Shown here: piece by piece, positions 1 through 10,825 of the stretch
Numbering within the stretch: the stretch's first letter is position 1
Layout: the number at the start of each line of letters is the position of its first letter
NCBI GenBank assembly: GCA_003868215.1
Contig: QWDQ01000054.1
Coordinates: forward strand, 1 to 64,000
Reading direction: 5' to 3'
Source: Pseudophaeomoniella oleicola
Taxonomy: Eukaryota > Ascomycota > Eurotiomycetes > Phaeomoniellales > Phaeomoniellaceae
DNA: 64,000 bases
Notes under the pieces: generated by a model
What the model saw: only the letters and a program-made list of their open reading frames with translations
Database searches by the model: none
Told to the model about the DNA's origin: nothing
Position numbers and translations under genes: made by a program

Positions 1-77
1 CCTAACCCTAACCCTAACCCTAACCCTAACCCTAACCCTAACCCTAACCCTAACCCTAACCCTAACCCTAACCCTAA
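1..77. repeat. Telomere repeat, chromosome end
   Basis: Twelve to thirteen uninterrupted copies of the hexamer CCCTAA run from the first base to about base 77. This is the C-rich strand of the TTAGGG telomere used by most filamentous fungi, oriented as expected for a left chromosome end. After it the sequence becomes unique at once, with no degenerate telomere-like zone visible. Confidence 0.97.
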
Positions 78-300
78 GTTCTAGCTAAGGGTAGATAGGC
101 GTACTATATATACTGTGATACCAGCCACTATTGTACTGTGACCATACCAAACGGTATGCCAAGCCAGTTGCTCCGCAACTGGCCAAAGGTTCGGCTTACT
201 TACTTGCAACAGAATACCATCGAGTACAGGGTTAGGGCCAGCCCACGGTTTTCGCCCTATAATTAAGACTTTTCAAGTAACACCAATCTTAATATCATTT

Positions 301-3300
301 TTATTGATTGATTACTGTACCATTTGCAGCAATAAAGGTCGAATTATTCGGAATAGTCCCTTTAAGAATAACCGCCTCATCAAACCGCGCTGGACTGTAA
401 TTTGATGTAGCGCAGGTACTGACATAATTAACAGTGACCCTGCAGCCGTTTGCGAAGTGTGCATTGCCACAAGTGTGGCAGCCACCGTTAGAGTGAATGT
501 CATTCCAGGTGGCTAGGATCTCAGAACCACTGAATTGACACCCGGTCCCTTGAACAAAGATACCGCAACCAAGCTCTCCGATGCTGGTATCGCAGGTACC
601 AGTATTGTCATTAGCTTCGGTGGTACCATACCAGTCGTCAGCCACGAAGAGAGTGGAGGCAGTTCGGCAGTATTGCTCTAAGCCCCCTGGAAAGTCACCG
701 CATTGGATTGAACCCCTGCAATCATAAGAGGTTGCGGTCGGAAAGACCGTCGCTGTGGTCGTGGTGGTGGTTGGAGGGAGCGTTGTTGTTGAGAGGGCTA
801 CTGTTCCATCGGTGTCTCCGTTGTAAGCTGTGACGCGCCCTACATAACCTGGAATTATGGTGATTACCACTCCGCTCACCGTCACAATAGGCTGTCGGCC
901 TGTGGTCACAGTTGTAGGCACAGGTAATGTCACCCCGCCGACAATGATCCGACCTCCGGAGACAGGATATGGGGTGCCACTAACAATCCCTGTTTCGCCA
1001 ACTGAGGTGGTATAGACTGTCGTCGTAGTTGGTAACGTCCCATCTTGACCTTCATCGTCATTTAACGGGTCCATGGAGACCACAGGACAGTAGTTCCCCG
1101 TCGTTGTGGCCGAGTTTGTGACATAACAACCCGTGACAGTGCGAGTGCTCGTTGTCTCACATGAACTGGCCGTGCAACTTACAAAGTAATCAGTCGCTGT
1201 TTGAGTTGAACATTCCTCAGAGCTGCCTGTTGTCTCACAATTGGTGGTGCAGAATTTTCCACACCCGCTCCCAGTGCAGGTTGGCGTTGGGGATGCACTC
1301 GAAAATGTTGTTGTAGCTGATTTCTTATTAGGCGGGCAATCGATGGAGAATATATCAAAGAGTGTGAAACATTCTGCAGTAGGTATAGGAGGGAGCTCCG
1401 GAATCGCTGGTATGACTATTGGTGGACCTGTCGGTGAAGGAATCGGAGACCAGTAAAAGCCACCTGTCTGCACTGAAACTGTGATATGGAGAACTGTGAT
1501 AGATGTGCCTGATAGCGTTTCCGTTAAGTCTAGACTGGCCACTGTGGGCGTTCTGATTGTTCTCAAATCAGTTAGCTGAGCTTTCGAAAAAGTTTGGGTC
1601 TCGCCGTTTAACACATAGTCAGTAGTTCCGAGGGATGTAGGGGATGGTACGACGATCCCGCTAGGTGTTGATGGTGATGCGATAGGTAAGAAGTAAATTG
1701 TTGTAGTAGTCGCACCTACAGTGATTGTTACTGGAGGGGGATCGAAGCTGGACGTCACTGTCATTGAGTAAGGATCAGTTTGTGTCCCATCGACAGGCAT
1801 GTTGAAAAAGCTGATAATTGACGTTGTGACTTTTACACGTAAGCGATTGCATTAACACGTCATCAAGAGGGGCTTACTAGGAGCAGGATACAGAGTGGTG
1901 ATTGTGGACGTTCCAACCACAAGTGATGTAGTCACTGGAGGGAAATAAATTGTTGTTGGTGTGTTCATGGTGGATTCAGGAAACACTATGGTGCATGGCG
2001 GAAAACACCCAACGATTGGGCTTGGCTCGATCCAAATGATTGGGTCAATGTATACAGCCCCGGAGTCAGATCCGGTACCAGAAGACGTAGAGTCGGCTGC
2101 GTAGCACGCAGGGCCTGGGCACCAGCCGTACTCGCAGGCAAAAGTGCAAAGAGGACCATATACACTTTCCTCGTACCCATCGGCGACACGTCCAACTTGA
2201 TTGGTTCTTTCTGGGAGAGCAGGTAACGCACCTCTGGTGAGGCACGTGCATGCAATAATCGGGCAGTACCCATAGGCACATGCAAACCCACAAAGACCGT
2301 CAAGGGCTCCGGATGGACCTTCCCCACTAGTACACGCAAGTGGCAGAAAGTCTGAGACCGTCGGCGTCGAAAGGGGAGCAGAGACCGTTCCACAGGCACT
2401 TGACGGACAGTTTCCATGGGCACAGTCAAAAGCGCAGAGACCAGAGTAGCTTGCGTCCTCGCCCGCGAGGGCATAACCAGCGTGAGCAACAGCAGTTGGG
2501 GTTGCACTTGGCCTTCCCATCAACTGGCAATAACAAGCTCCCACAGGGCAGTAACTGCAGGCGTCAGTTTCGTTACATGTGTCACTTGTGACGGTGGTGA
2601 TTGACTTACGCATATTTGCACCCGAAGCTACAGATCTCTTCGAAATTCCCTGTACCGGTACCATTGATGCATACTTGATCGAAAAGGCTCAGAGTTGGTG
2701 TAGCCGAGATTGATCCCGGGACACTATCACTACCGACCCATGCATTCCAGTTTTCAATGTCGTTAGTACAGGTGGTAGTGATAGAGCCCCCGGTGACCTG
2801 GGCTATCTGGGAATTTCCTGGCCGAGAGATCGTAACCACGACATCACCAAGGTGGGATCCATATGCGACGGAGCCATGGTAGAGGCCAATTCCACCGTCA
2901 GGCCTCCAGGTCCAATCCGCATGAAGATCTTGCCCTCCAACCGTGACTCTGACGTTGGCAGAGGACCCTAGTAAAGCAGTAAAAAAGATTGCATCTTCGA
3001 CTAGGTCGTACGGCTCAAATTCGACTTGAAATTGGCTTGCAGTATTGCCAGATGTGTCGCCGGTGTTACACGCGCGGGCAGGTTGAGGACGATGCCAGGC
3101 TGTTAAACCTTCTTTGGTTACAGTTGCGATTCCATTTTTATACATGTCGATCACGTATGGAAGAAAGAGACGCCAACCGTCGTGCGGCATGTCAGCAGCG
3201 TAGTTATATGGGCCATTTCCAATGATGAATGCAGCCATCGCATAGTCCCTTAAGGGACCGATATAATGTGACTCCCCGTAGTCATTCCATGATATGATTT

Positions 3301-4119
3301 CCACGAAAGGTGGCTGGAGGTACCAAATCTCCTGCCATCTGTCGTACCAAAGATTGTCTCCCCTAAGTATTTTAGCCTCCAGTCTCATCTACTCTCATAA
3401 GGTCAGTCTTACCTCCAGAGCCAATTTTTCCCCCCAAACCCAGGCAGATTTGTGAAGAACCACGGCGAAGCAGGCATCATATAGGGCAAGCCGCCAAGAT
3501 ATTGCAGATATGAAGCATCAACGTAAGTATTCGACTCTTCATTGCCCCATGGCCAAGCTGCCCAGCTAAACAGACCGTCGGCTACATTCAATTCCGCGGC
3601 AGGTTTGGCACCTAAAGACGACCAATCAGGCATGAAGAAGCATCCTGTTGCGCCTTTGATTGAGAGCCAATCAGTAGCATTTGCAGGGCCTTCAAAAGTT
3701 GATACAAATGGCTGGCCGTTGTAAAAATAGTACGCTGAGCTCGCAGAGTACTGCCGTATCATGTTGATGACAAGATTCTGATCCCATGCGCCATTGGAAG
3801 CATAATCAAACGAGAAGAGGAGCTTGAACCCAAGGCTTTCGGCATTGGAGAAGAACCTTGACACAACGGCATCATTAACAGGGTCTTCATTGCCCATGTT
3901 CAAAACGAACGCATCAATATGAGCTTCTTGAGCAAGTCTGATATCATCCATGTAATCAGACGTGCTGTAGTTGCCGGCATTGGTTACCTAATGTCCTATT
4001 CAGCTCCAATCCATTTTATCCCATGATCACAGGGTACATACCATGAAGTGGGCAAACACAGCTTTCGCCTGTGTCTGGTGCAATAGCAAGAGACTAACGA
4101 AGACACCGAAAAGAAACAT
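301..4119 (-). CDS. Secreted GH71 alpha-1,3-glucanase (mutanase) with Cys-rich repeats and C-terminal KP4-like domain
   Basis: Likely hydrolyses alpha-1,3-glucan (fungal wall polymer or biofilm mutan) outside the cell. Five exons: 4119-4042, 3987-3413, 3362-2610, 2554-1878, 1829-301; introns are 48-55 nt with GT-AG ends and the total is 1203 codons. A signal peptide (MFLFGVFVSLLLLHQTQA) leads directly into KAVFAHFM, the usual start of GH71. GH71 landmarks are the FSFDY and FEGPANATDW segments and WNDYGESHY near residue 240. Four motifs of the form C-x3-C-x3-xCP-x4-C occur at roughly residues 462-620, then a Ser/Thr/Pro-rich linker of about 400 residues. The last 100 or so residues (about 1062-1165) contain CRGSIQCG, a CHTCG motif and CRVTVNYV, which match the pattern of KP4 killer-toxin-like domains. 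The GH71 call is strong. The KP4 call rests on motif memory. The third intron (1877-1830) was chosen because it alone keeps the frame with a good branch site. Confidence 0.85.
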
Positions 4120-5812
4120 GCTGAGGTCACCACGGATGTTCTTCTGTTAGAAGAGACTTGGTAGTGGTCAGATGCTTTTAGGGGACAAGCTCGATATCAT
4201 CAGCTATTATTCGCTGTCTGACTGCAGAGATGGTTAGTTTGCCCGCCGCGATTATTGAGAAGGGTATGTCCCGGCAATTATCTTGATGAAGTAGATAGTG
4301 GCACCGTATCCAAAGATTGAAAAGTAGAAGGACGTCAAAGCAAGATCATTGATGGAGTCCGCATCATATCTTCCTCACAGTGTCAAGATAGAAGTTCATA
4401 TTAACCTGAAAGAGAGGATGTATCAAATAAGAGCGAAAGACAGAACGTCAACATTTTGGTTGCAAATCAGGGGTCTTCCACTTCGGCTACACAGGCCTAC
4501 TCTCTTTGTGCATGGGCTGAAATACAGACAGGCCAGAAATGCTAGTCGTTGCAAGCTGTGCCGTCTCGGAGCCGCTCGTCGGCATAGTCTAGCCCCTACA
4601 TGGCTGATAAGTCGAAGCTGTGGTAGAATGGAGCCATTTTGACAACTTTGATTACTTTGTCACTAATCAACAAGTGAAAATGACCTGGAACCTTGAGTAT
4701 CTTCAACTTTCTCTCTGTGAATCTGCCTGATATGGTAATGGCTCCGTCAAGGAGGCTAGGCATTCACGTAGAATAATAATTTCTTGTTGTACATGCCAAG
4801 CCCTGTCGTTCATAAAACGATAGTTTTACTGAAATGTGTAATGTGATAACACGTACACTCGAAAACCAAAAATACCGGTGGGACCGCTAACACTGAATAT
4901 GCCTTATGACTACAGTACACAGTCTCGATGCGTCGGCCCGCTAGGCTCTCTAATGCAGGGGACATCGTCAGTGGGCACATAGAAGGGACGTTCCCTGGCT
5001 CAATCCACCGGGTTTTGGTCGGCGATTCCGGTTTGCTCGATGAAGTATTCTCTCCAGTGTCAGCTGCAAGTCTAGTTCGCAGGATGAAGACAAGTTGGGA
5101 TAAGGCCTGCGGCCTTTTCTACAAATTAGTGAGGTGTCGCGGACATCAGCTCTCTTTTGGTGACGCTACTTCCGTAGCGACGCATTTTCACCTCGTTTGT
5201 CATACTATTCCTCGAAGCCTTCCATCCGGTTATCCAGTACCTTCCCGCCAGCTCACATCACGAGAGTGCTGCTACGACGGGTCAAAATGAGCACTTCATT
5301 TACAAGCCGGCCTGTCTGTCTCCACCTGTACGTTATGAGGGAGGAAGCATGGGCGCTACGTGTTCTGGACCCCGAAAGGTCGTTTACACAATCCCGCTTT
5401 GATAGTCTCTCGTCTGCAACTTTCAATCCACTTGTTGGCATCCAATAGCTTCAACATGGCTTGACTTAGGGTTATCAAAGGTTGTTAAGAACTCTGTATA
5501 CGATGATCGCCTGTCAGAGAGGCCAATTTCCCACCTCGTACTCGTTAGCACTCAAACGAGCAAAGCGAGGTCTTCCAGCTAGGGCTTAGAAGCTCTTCAT
5601 CCGGGTTGAACTACTTCCTGTTCTTGATCTGCAGTCAAACTTGATACTGCTTGGAGGTACTCACTCTGTTGTCTTTGCACGACAGAGACAATCTTCTTTC
5701 CGATAGACGTGAAGTACTGCGCAGAACGTGCTCACCAGCAGCTTCAGTGAAGCACGCGGCAGTGAGCATTAACATAGGGAATTGGTCTTCCGGACAAGCG
5801 ATTGGCATCGTC
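4120..5812. other. Intergenic, 1.7 kb, no gene seen
   Basis: Only short, overlapping open frames without recognisable motifs occur here. The first few hundred bases are the upstream region of the GH71 gene; the remainder precedes the membrane-protein gene. I see no RNA gene and no clear tandem repeat. Confidence 0.5.
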
Positions 5813-6845
5813 ATGAGGGCAGGAACAGTCCCTCGCCCATGGTGGTGGGCACGGATAGGCTTCGCATTTGCCTTTGCGATTCTTTTGTTGTTGATCACAT
5901 CTACTGCTTTCTACACTGAGCAGCCGAAATCAGTCAGATCGGCGTCGAAAGAACGCAGCAAGTCTTCAAGTTTTGACCGACGACAAGCAGGAACCGGGAG
6001 TCTGACATATACCAGTGCTCAGACGAAGGGTCAGGGCCTTGTTTGCCGGATGGCGGCTCTTGATCCCGATGAGACAATGCAAAGCACTCTTCTTCAAACC
6101 GGTTTACTCTCACGATACGGCTATAATCAAGAGGTGATCAATGATCCCCTCTGGGCAGGTTATCTCGATGATCCTCTCAGAGACGTGGGAGCGACCAGGT
6201 CAAACTTCCATGGTGTCACGTATTACCATCAGGAAGCAACACCAATAGGAGGTGGTAGCAATAATGACTATGTGGTGGGTCGGATATCTCCTCATCAACA
6301 GCGTGCAGAAGCTAACGAGACCCGTCACAATGTTTTAGGAAACATTTGCATCATTCACCAACTTCATCGACCCCTCCAATGGTGTCATCATAGCCGAAAA
6401 CAATTTCGGACCCGCCTACATGTTGGGACAGCTGGGCCTACCGGGAAGCACTCCCACTCCCCCACTAAGACAATGGTCCGATATGATCTACCTACAGTGG
6501 AAAGGTATCTCATCAGTCAACACAATGGCCAATATCAAAGCCGTCATCCGATACAAGATCAAAACGACCGATACTCAGAACATGATCGCTCAAGCCCTTG
6601 GCCACACCGCCAATTGGCGAGACTGGTCAACCATAACGCCCTATTCGAACGGGGTCACTTTCCTGCCTCGATCAGCTGGTTACAACGCTCTGCTTGGTTC
6701 GCCCCATGGCTCTGGTGTTGCTTTCTATCTGTCTTCACATAAGCCGGATATTGGTGTAAGGACTGTCAGATCTATCAGGGTATTTGGTGTTGATGTTGAT
6801 GGTTCTATTTGGCCATGTATGCTTCTGAACATCGGCACTGTCTAG
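5813..6845 (+). CDS. Single-pass membrane protein of unknown function
   Basis: Two exons (5813-6274 and 6339-6845) joined by a 64-nt intron with donor GTGGGT, branch GCTAAC and acceptor TTTTAG give 322 codons. The ATG at 5813 is the first in frame. The short basic N-terminus with WWWAR is followed by one hydrophobic helix (IGFAFAFAILLLLITS, about residues 13-30), then a Ser/Lys-rich stretch and a soluble part of about 260 residues. This suggests a type II membrane protein with its globular part outside the cytosol. Features of the globular part include DPDETMQSTLLQTGLLSRYG, an ENNFGPAYMLGQLGLPG segment and a hydrophobic C-terminus. The layout recalls fungal membrane-anchored lectin-like proteins, but I do not recognise the fold. 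Confidence 0.65.
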
Positions 6846-7329
6846 TAAGGAATGAATCCAGAATAGCTCCGGGTTGTGGGCCGTTGCAAGTGCACTTGGT
6901 AATCAAGCCTCATTCAAGAAGGGGGAAAAAAGAGACGGGATCAGTAAGTTGGAAGTCTTGGTTAAATGGGTTCTGGAAAGAATCTGGCGAAGGTATAAGA
7001 ATCTGGAACCAGTTTGTCCAACTCTCTGTGTTTTTCGACAAACGTTGCATTCGTTGATCAGAAGGTACTATGAAAGAGAGTGTGAGGCATGTTACATTTA
7101 CGCATTTGGACAGTCCTGGCATATGTTTCAGTGGTAGTCAAGTTAGTCTGCAAGCAAGATCTCGCTCCATGAGAACTCACACATACCTCGAAGCATATTA
7201 TATATAAGATCTCAGAGAGGTGGAGAATGACGCTATCTCAATTGATACATAAACAACCAATCCGTACTCTTCTACAAACCGTTAAAGACCACCCCAACCA
7301 TGCACTTATCCATCCATCCTTCTGCTAAC

Positions 7330-8634
7330 TCATCCCTGAGCCGCCTGTTCTCTTTGCTTCTGCCTGATATCTTCCCACTGCTCTTCCGTCAAAATACTCG
7401 ACCAGACATACCAAATGCGTCTATCATGACCAAATCGATGATTCCTCCGTTCCGGCAGCCCAAAACCCAAAGCCTGCAACCTCGCCGAGTCCCAGATGGT
7501 TAAACCGAAGATGCGAAAGAAGTCGAGATCGACACGCCAGATAGGACAATGAGGCAGGGCTTGCATGGTCAAGGCGAATGATTTGCCATAATTGTCTCCG
7601 TACATGTTCGATAAAGGGGGAAAGACGTCACCTTGGCGTATCCAGCGCCGGAGATCCGGACAACAGTATCTTCTGGAGAGGGGAATGGTGGAGGAATAGA
7701 GGTAGCTTTCGACGGCAGAAGGAGTTCCGGCGATTTGTGAGAGGAGTAAGGATACGGTATAGAAGCTTTCTTCTTCAATGGGAAAGGCCCGTCTTATCTC
7801 TCGGTTCCAGAAGTCGGATGGTTGAGACATTTGAGACCAGGACCTTCTGAGGTCTGGGTCTAGTGGGAAGAGAGCTCCGGACGTGATTGCTCGTCTCAAT
7901 TCGAAGAAGAAGAATACTCTTAGGACGCCTTCCATCAAACGTTGCTCTTCGATCCATGAAGGAGGTCCAATATCCAGTGGGATGAACGGCAAGCCTGGAG
8001 GACGCTCTTTGGGTCCGAGTGCAGAGCCTATAGAACCTTCATAACCATCAAGCGGCTTGCCATTCTTCAGCCGCTCCGGTTTCAGAGACGTACACCGGGA
8101 TATGGCATGATGGAAACAGACGTGGGATAGTTGTCGAAGGCGCGCTGAAAAAGAGAGCAATTTATGAATGATGTGCAATGGGATGGAATTTGATAATGTC
8201 GTCACCCCATAGCCGTAGTGCTTGCGCTCTACACAAAGCGTCTGGTACTCCAAAGGATCGATAATAGCCTGATATGAGTTGGGTAAAGGATTGCCTTCCG
8301 CTGAGCTTTCGAGGCGCCACCATATGTAAACAAGAGCTCTAGTGATGTACCGTGGGCTAGCTAACAGACCTCGTTCTTCGTCCGACCGGTTCTCGGACCG
8401 CGCAATGATGGACTCAACTATTGTCGAGAGTCGCATGCGCTTCGAGTGAAGACTTGCGAAGACCACAGGAGAAGCATGGTGAAGTGCATGTAGTGACGGC
8501 AAGTCGGGAAGGAAACAGAGAGTGTGGTGAAGGACCTCTGGTGGAAGTCGTGCAAAAGGGTCCATATCCCGCTGCAAGTTGGCAAATGATCGTTGAGAGC
8601 TGCCTATCGGGGAACTCTTTAGGCTGATTTGCAT
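7330..8634 (-). CDS. F-box protein
   Basis: A single-exon gene of 434 codons starting at the ATG at 8634; a second in-frame ATG 23 codons later sits right before the F-box. The F-box lies at about residues 24-65: DPFARLPPEVLHHTLCFLPD followed by LPSLHALHHASPVVFASLHS, which fits the LPxEVLxxILxxLPD pattern. The rest is helical-looking, Arg/Trp-rich and without recognised substrate-binding repeats. F-box proteins link substrates to Skp1-Cullin1 ubiquitin ligases; this one belongs to the large, divergent fungal group with unknown targets. It lies about 500 bases from the end of the preceding convergent gene. Confidence 0.75.
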   Translation of the reverse strand: MQISLKSSPIGSSQRSFANLQRDMDPFARLPPEVLHHTLCFLPDLPSLHALHHASPVVFASLHSKRMRLSTIVESIIARSENRSDEERGLLASPRYITRALVYIWWRLESSAEGNPLPNSYQAIIDPLEYQTLCVERKHYGYGVTTLSNSIPLHIIHKLLSFSARLRQLSHVCFHHAISRCTSLKPERLKNGKPLDGYEGSIGSALGPKERPPGLPFIPLDIGPPSWIEEQRLMEGVLRVFFFFELRRAITSGALFPLDPDLRRSWSQMSQPSDFWNREIRRAFPIEEESFYTVSLLLSQIAGTPSAVESYLYSSTIPLSRRYCCPDLRRWIRQGDVFPPLSNMYGDNYGKSFALTMQALPHCPIWRVDLDFFRIFGLTIWDSARLQALGFGLPERRNHRFGHDRRIWYVWSSILTEEQWEDIRQKQREQAAQG

Positions 8635-9855
8635 CTCAAAGGATCACTGGATGTTCGAGGGAAGGAGAAAGCTGCTCTGTGCAGTGCGATGACAGCTCTA
8701 GGCCGCGGTTCGAGGCGGATACTCAAATATGGGGGTGTTCATCTCCTCCTTAGCTTCTAATTTGCTAGTATATCTCCATTTTCATTTCAGCTGTACCTGA
8801 ACAGCCGATTCTTATTATAACTTCACATGCACGAGCTTGACCCGAACAAGCTTCCACTAGCGAGGTGGCTTGGACCATGAGCCTGTGAACTGGCCGATAA
8901 TGGGGTGAAGAAAAGCGTGTTCAAATGGTGACTACCTTCATCAATGATGGCTGCCTAACTATGAACGGGCTTTAAGCCGTGTGCAATTTGATTCTGCACC
9001 CCTGAAGCGAATAAATTAGCCGCACGAAGAGTTGGAGTTCAACAGAGATACAGTAAGAAGATAAGCTAACATTGGAGCAGGTGAGGTCCATACCCACAAT
9101 TTCCAAGATTCACGGATACAATCCGTTATGAATACAGCGATACACGAAAGTACCATTCTGTAAAATACAAGATGGTATCGCTTCATGTATTATTAGTGCA
9201 AGCTTTGCCTAATGTGTCCATAGATCTACCTGATTGTCTGCAGGCAATTTATGCACAAGGTTTGATATCCTACGTCGCTCCGAAGGTGACCCTACACGTA
9301 GCAGGGTCTGAGAGCTAGCTGCCTCCACTATCAGTAACAGTTACATCTTATCTAGGCATCGTGGATCTTTGAAGCGCCGGCCACGCCGACAATAGATTAG
9401 CAATAGACTGGGCGCAAAAGTCATACAACTACTACAGAGCTACGGTGAACTATAGATTCAATAGTTCCAGTACCCTGAGACGACAGGATGCAACACTCTG
9501 GACAAAGGGTAAAGATAGGTAGGTAGCCAGCAAGATTTGACCGGATGGAGAAATACATACGAAGTCTGTGTGAAATGGCCTATTTTCCCTAGAAGGTGTC
9601 CTTATCATCTTTACGTGACACTGTGGTCCGCTGAAATCATCTTCCTCATTCTCGAGGAGGACATGGCCGGTCGCTCACCTGCATTCCTGTGAGCTCTTCG
9701 GTCTCTGCCGTCCGAGCTCCTCCATCTTGCTTGACTTGGTCGGTTCGGCAGGTTGAAGCACCACCAGCATCTCAGAGCTTTCCAAAATCTATTCTCTTAC
9801 TCAGTATTTCTCCCTCATCTACCATGACTACTTTATCCTAACGTTACTTCTCCTA
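8635..9855. other. Intergenic, 1.2 kb, no gene seen
   Basis: This is the region between the F-box gene (leftward) and the secreted-protein gene (rightward), so it should hold both promoters. Frames are broken by frequent stops. A CT-rich stretch lies just upstream of the secreted-protein start (about 9780-9860), typical for fungal promoters. Confidence 0.5.
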
Positions 9856-9882
9856 ATGATCTTTCTCATCATCACCGTAAAG

Positions 9883-10416
9883 ATGCTTTTCTCAACCTTC
9901 GTCGTTCCACTCACTAGTCTCGCTCTCGCCCTCACCCTGGCCCCCTCAGCATCTGCAGGCTACAACTGCTTCGCTCACCCTCAAAACAATACTCTGGGAC
10001 TCTTCAGCTCTGCCCCTGTCACATTCGCATACAATCTCACCAGTGCAACAGCGTGTTATCAGTACTGCGAGACGCTTGCAACCTGTCAAGCATGGACATA
10101 CGTTGGGGGGTCGGGAAACACTACAGGCTCTGGGAATAACACTGCAGGCTATGGAGAATGCGACATTTACAAGTCATCGGCCCTGATGACCATGACAGCC
10201 CCGAACTTTTATTATGGGGCTTGTCAGGGAGCGATGAATGTCAGTAGCATAAGCGTGAAGGAGAATTTATTGACGGCGGGGAAAGTAGAGCGAAGTGACT
10301 TTGAAGCACAGAAGAGTCAGACCGATCATCAGGCAGGAAGCAGCAAAGGCAGAGCGGACACAGGCCGCACAAACAGGCGTCTCAGTCACAGGCACGGACA
10401 GGGTCACCACCATTGA
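9883..10416 (+). CDS. Small secreted cysteine-rich protein (paralogue of 58659-59060)
   Basis: Single exon; 177 codons from the ATG at 9883 (an in-frame ATG at 9856 would add nine residues). The N-terminus is a clear signal peptide (MLFSTFVVPLTSLALALTLA, then a cleavable PSASA-G). The mature part has the series C-F-x-N-N-T-x-G-x-F-S-x-A-P, TACYQYCET, TCQAWTYV, GECDIYK and YGACQGA. The same motifs recur in the same order in the gene at 58659-59060. Even cysteine spacing and several N-x-S/T sites suit an extracellular glycoprotein; the CQAWT/CDIYK pattern recalls PAN/Apple-type modules. The charged His/Arg-rich tail is absent from the paralogue and may come from a changed 3' end. Function is unknown. 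Confidence 0.7.
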   Translation: MLFSTFVVPLTSLALALTLAPSASAGYNCFAHPQNNTLGLFSSAPVTFAYNLTSATACYQYCETLATCQAWTYVGGSGNTTGSGNNTAGYGECDIYKSSALMTMTAPNFYYGACQGAMNVSSISVKENLLTAGKVERSDFEAQKSQTDHQAGSSKGRADTGRTNRRLSHRHGQGHHH

Positions 10417-10825
10417 ACCACTCGGTCTACGAGCAAAATAAAACATTGGTAAAGTGGCAGAAACAGTGATCATGAAAGAAAACATCTTTCTGAGTCATCA
10501 TCTTGGTCATAGACGTCTACAGAGTCGATGAGAGTCGGTGACAGCAAGGGAACCTGCATAGCAAAAGCTTATTGTAAGCTCTGGGGGAGACATCTTGTAA
10601 TATATCGAAGCATTACGAGCTGATTGCTACCACAATTAGAGAAGTTACAAGGTAAATGACTAGTTTAGCAATCATCACAGAGAATGACGTTAGACTCTCT
10701 TCGAAGCTAGAATCTCAGCATCTAGTCTCCGCTGGCAGCGTTTTGCTGCAGATGTGGTTGATGAATACAATCATTTAATATAGTTCGCCATGCCAATTCT
10801 TATACCACTTGGTATCTCAGAGATA

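Noticed and set aside
4349-5448. Several plus-strand open frames of 80-120 codons.
   Set aside because: They overlap one another in different frames and show no motif, signal peptide or splice signals.
5460-5480. Interstitial TTAGGG-like words (also near 24956 and 26217).
   Set aside because: Single copies only; expected by chance and not arranged as an internal telomere array.
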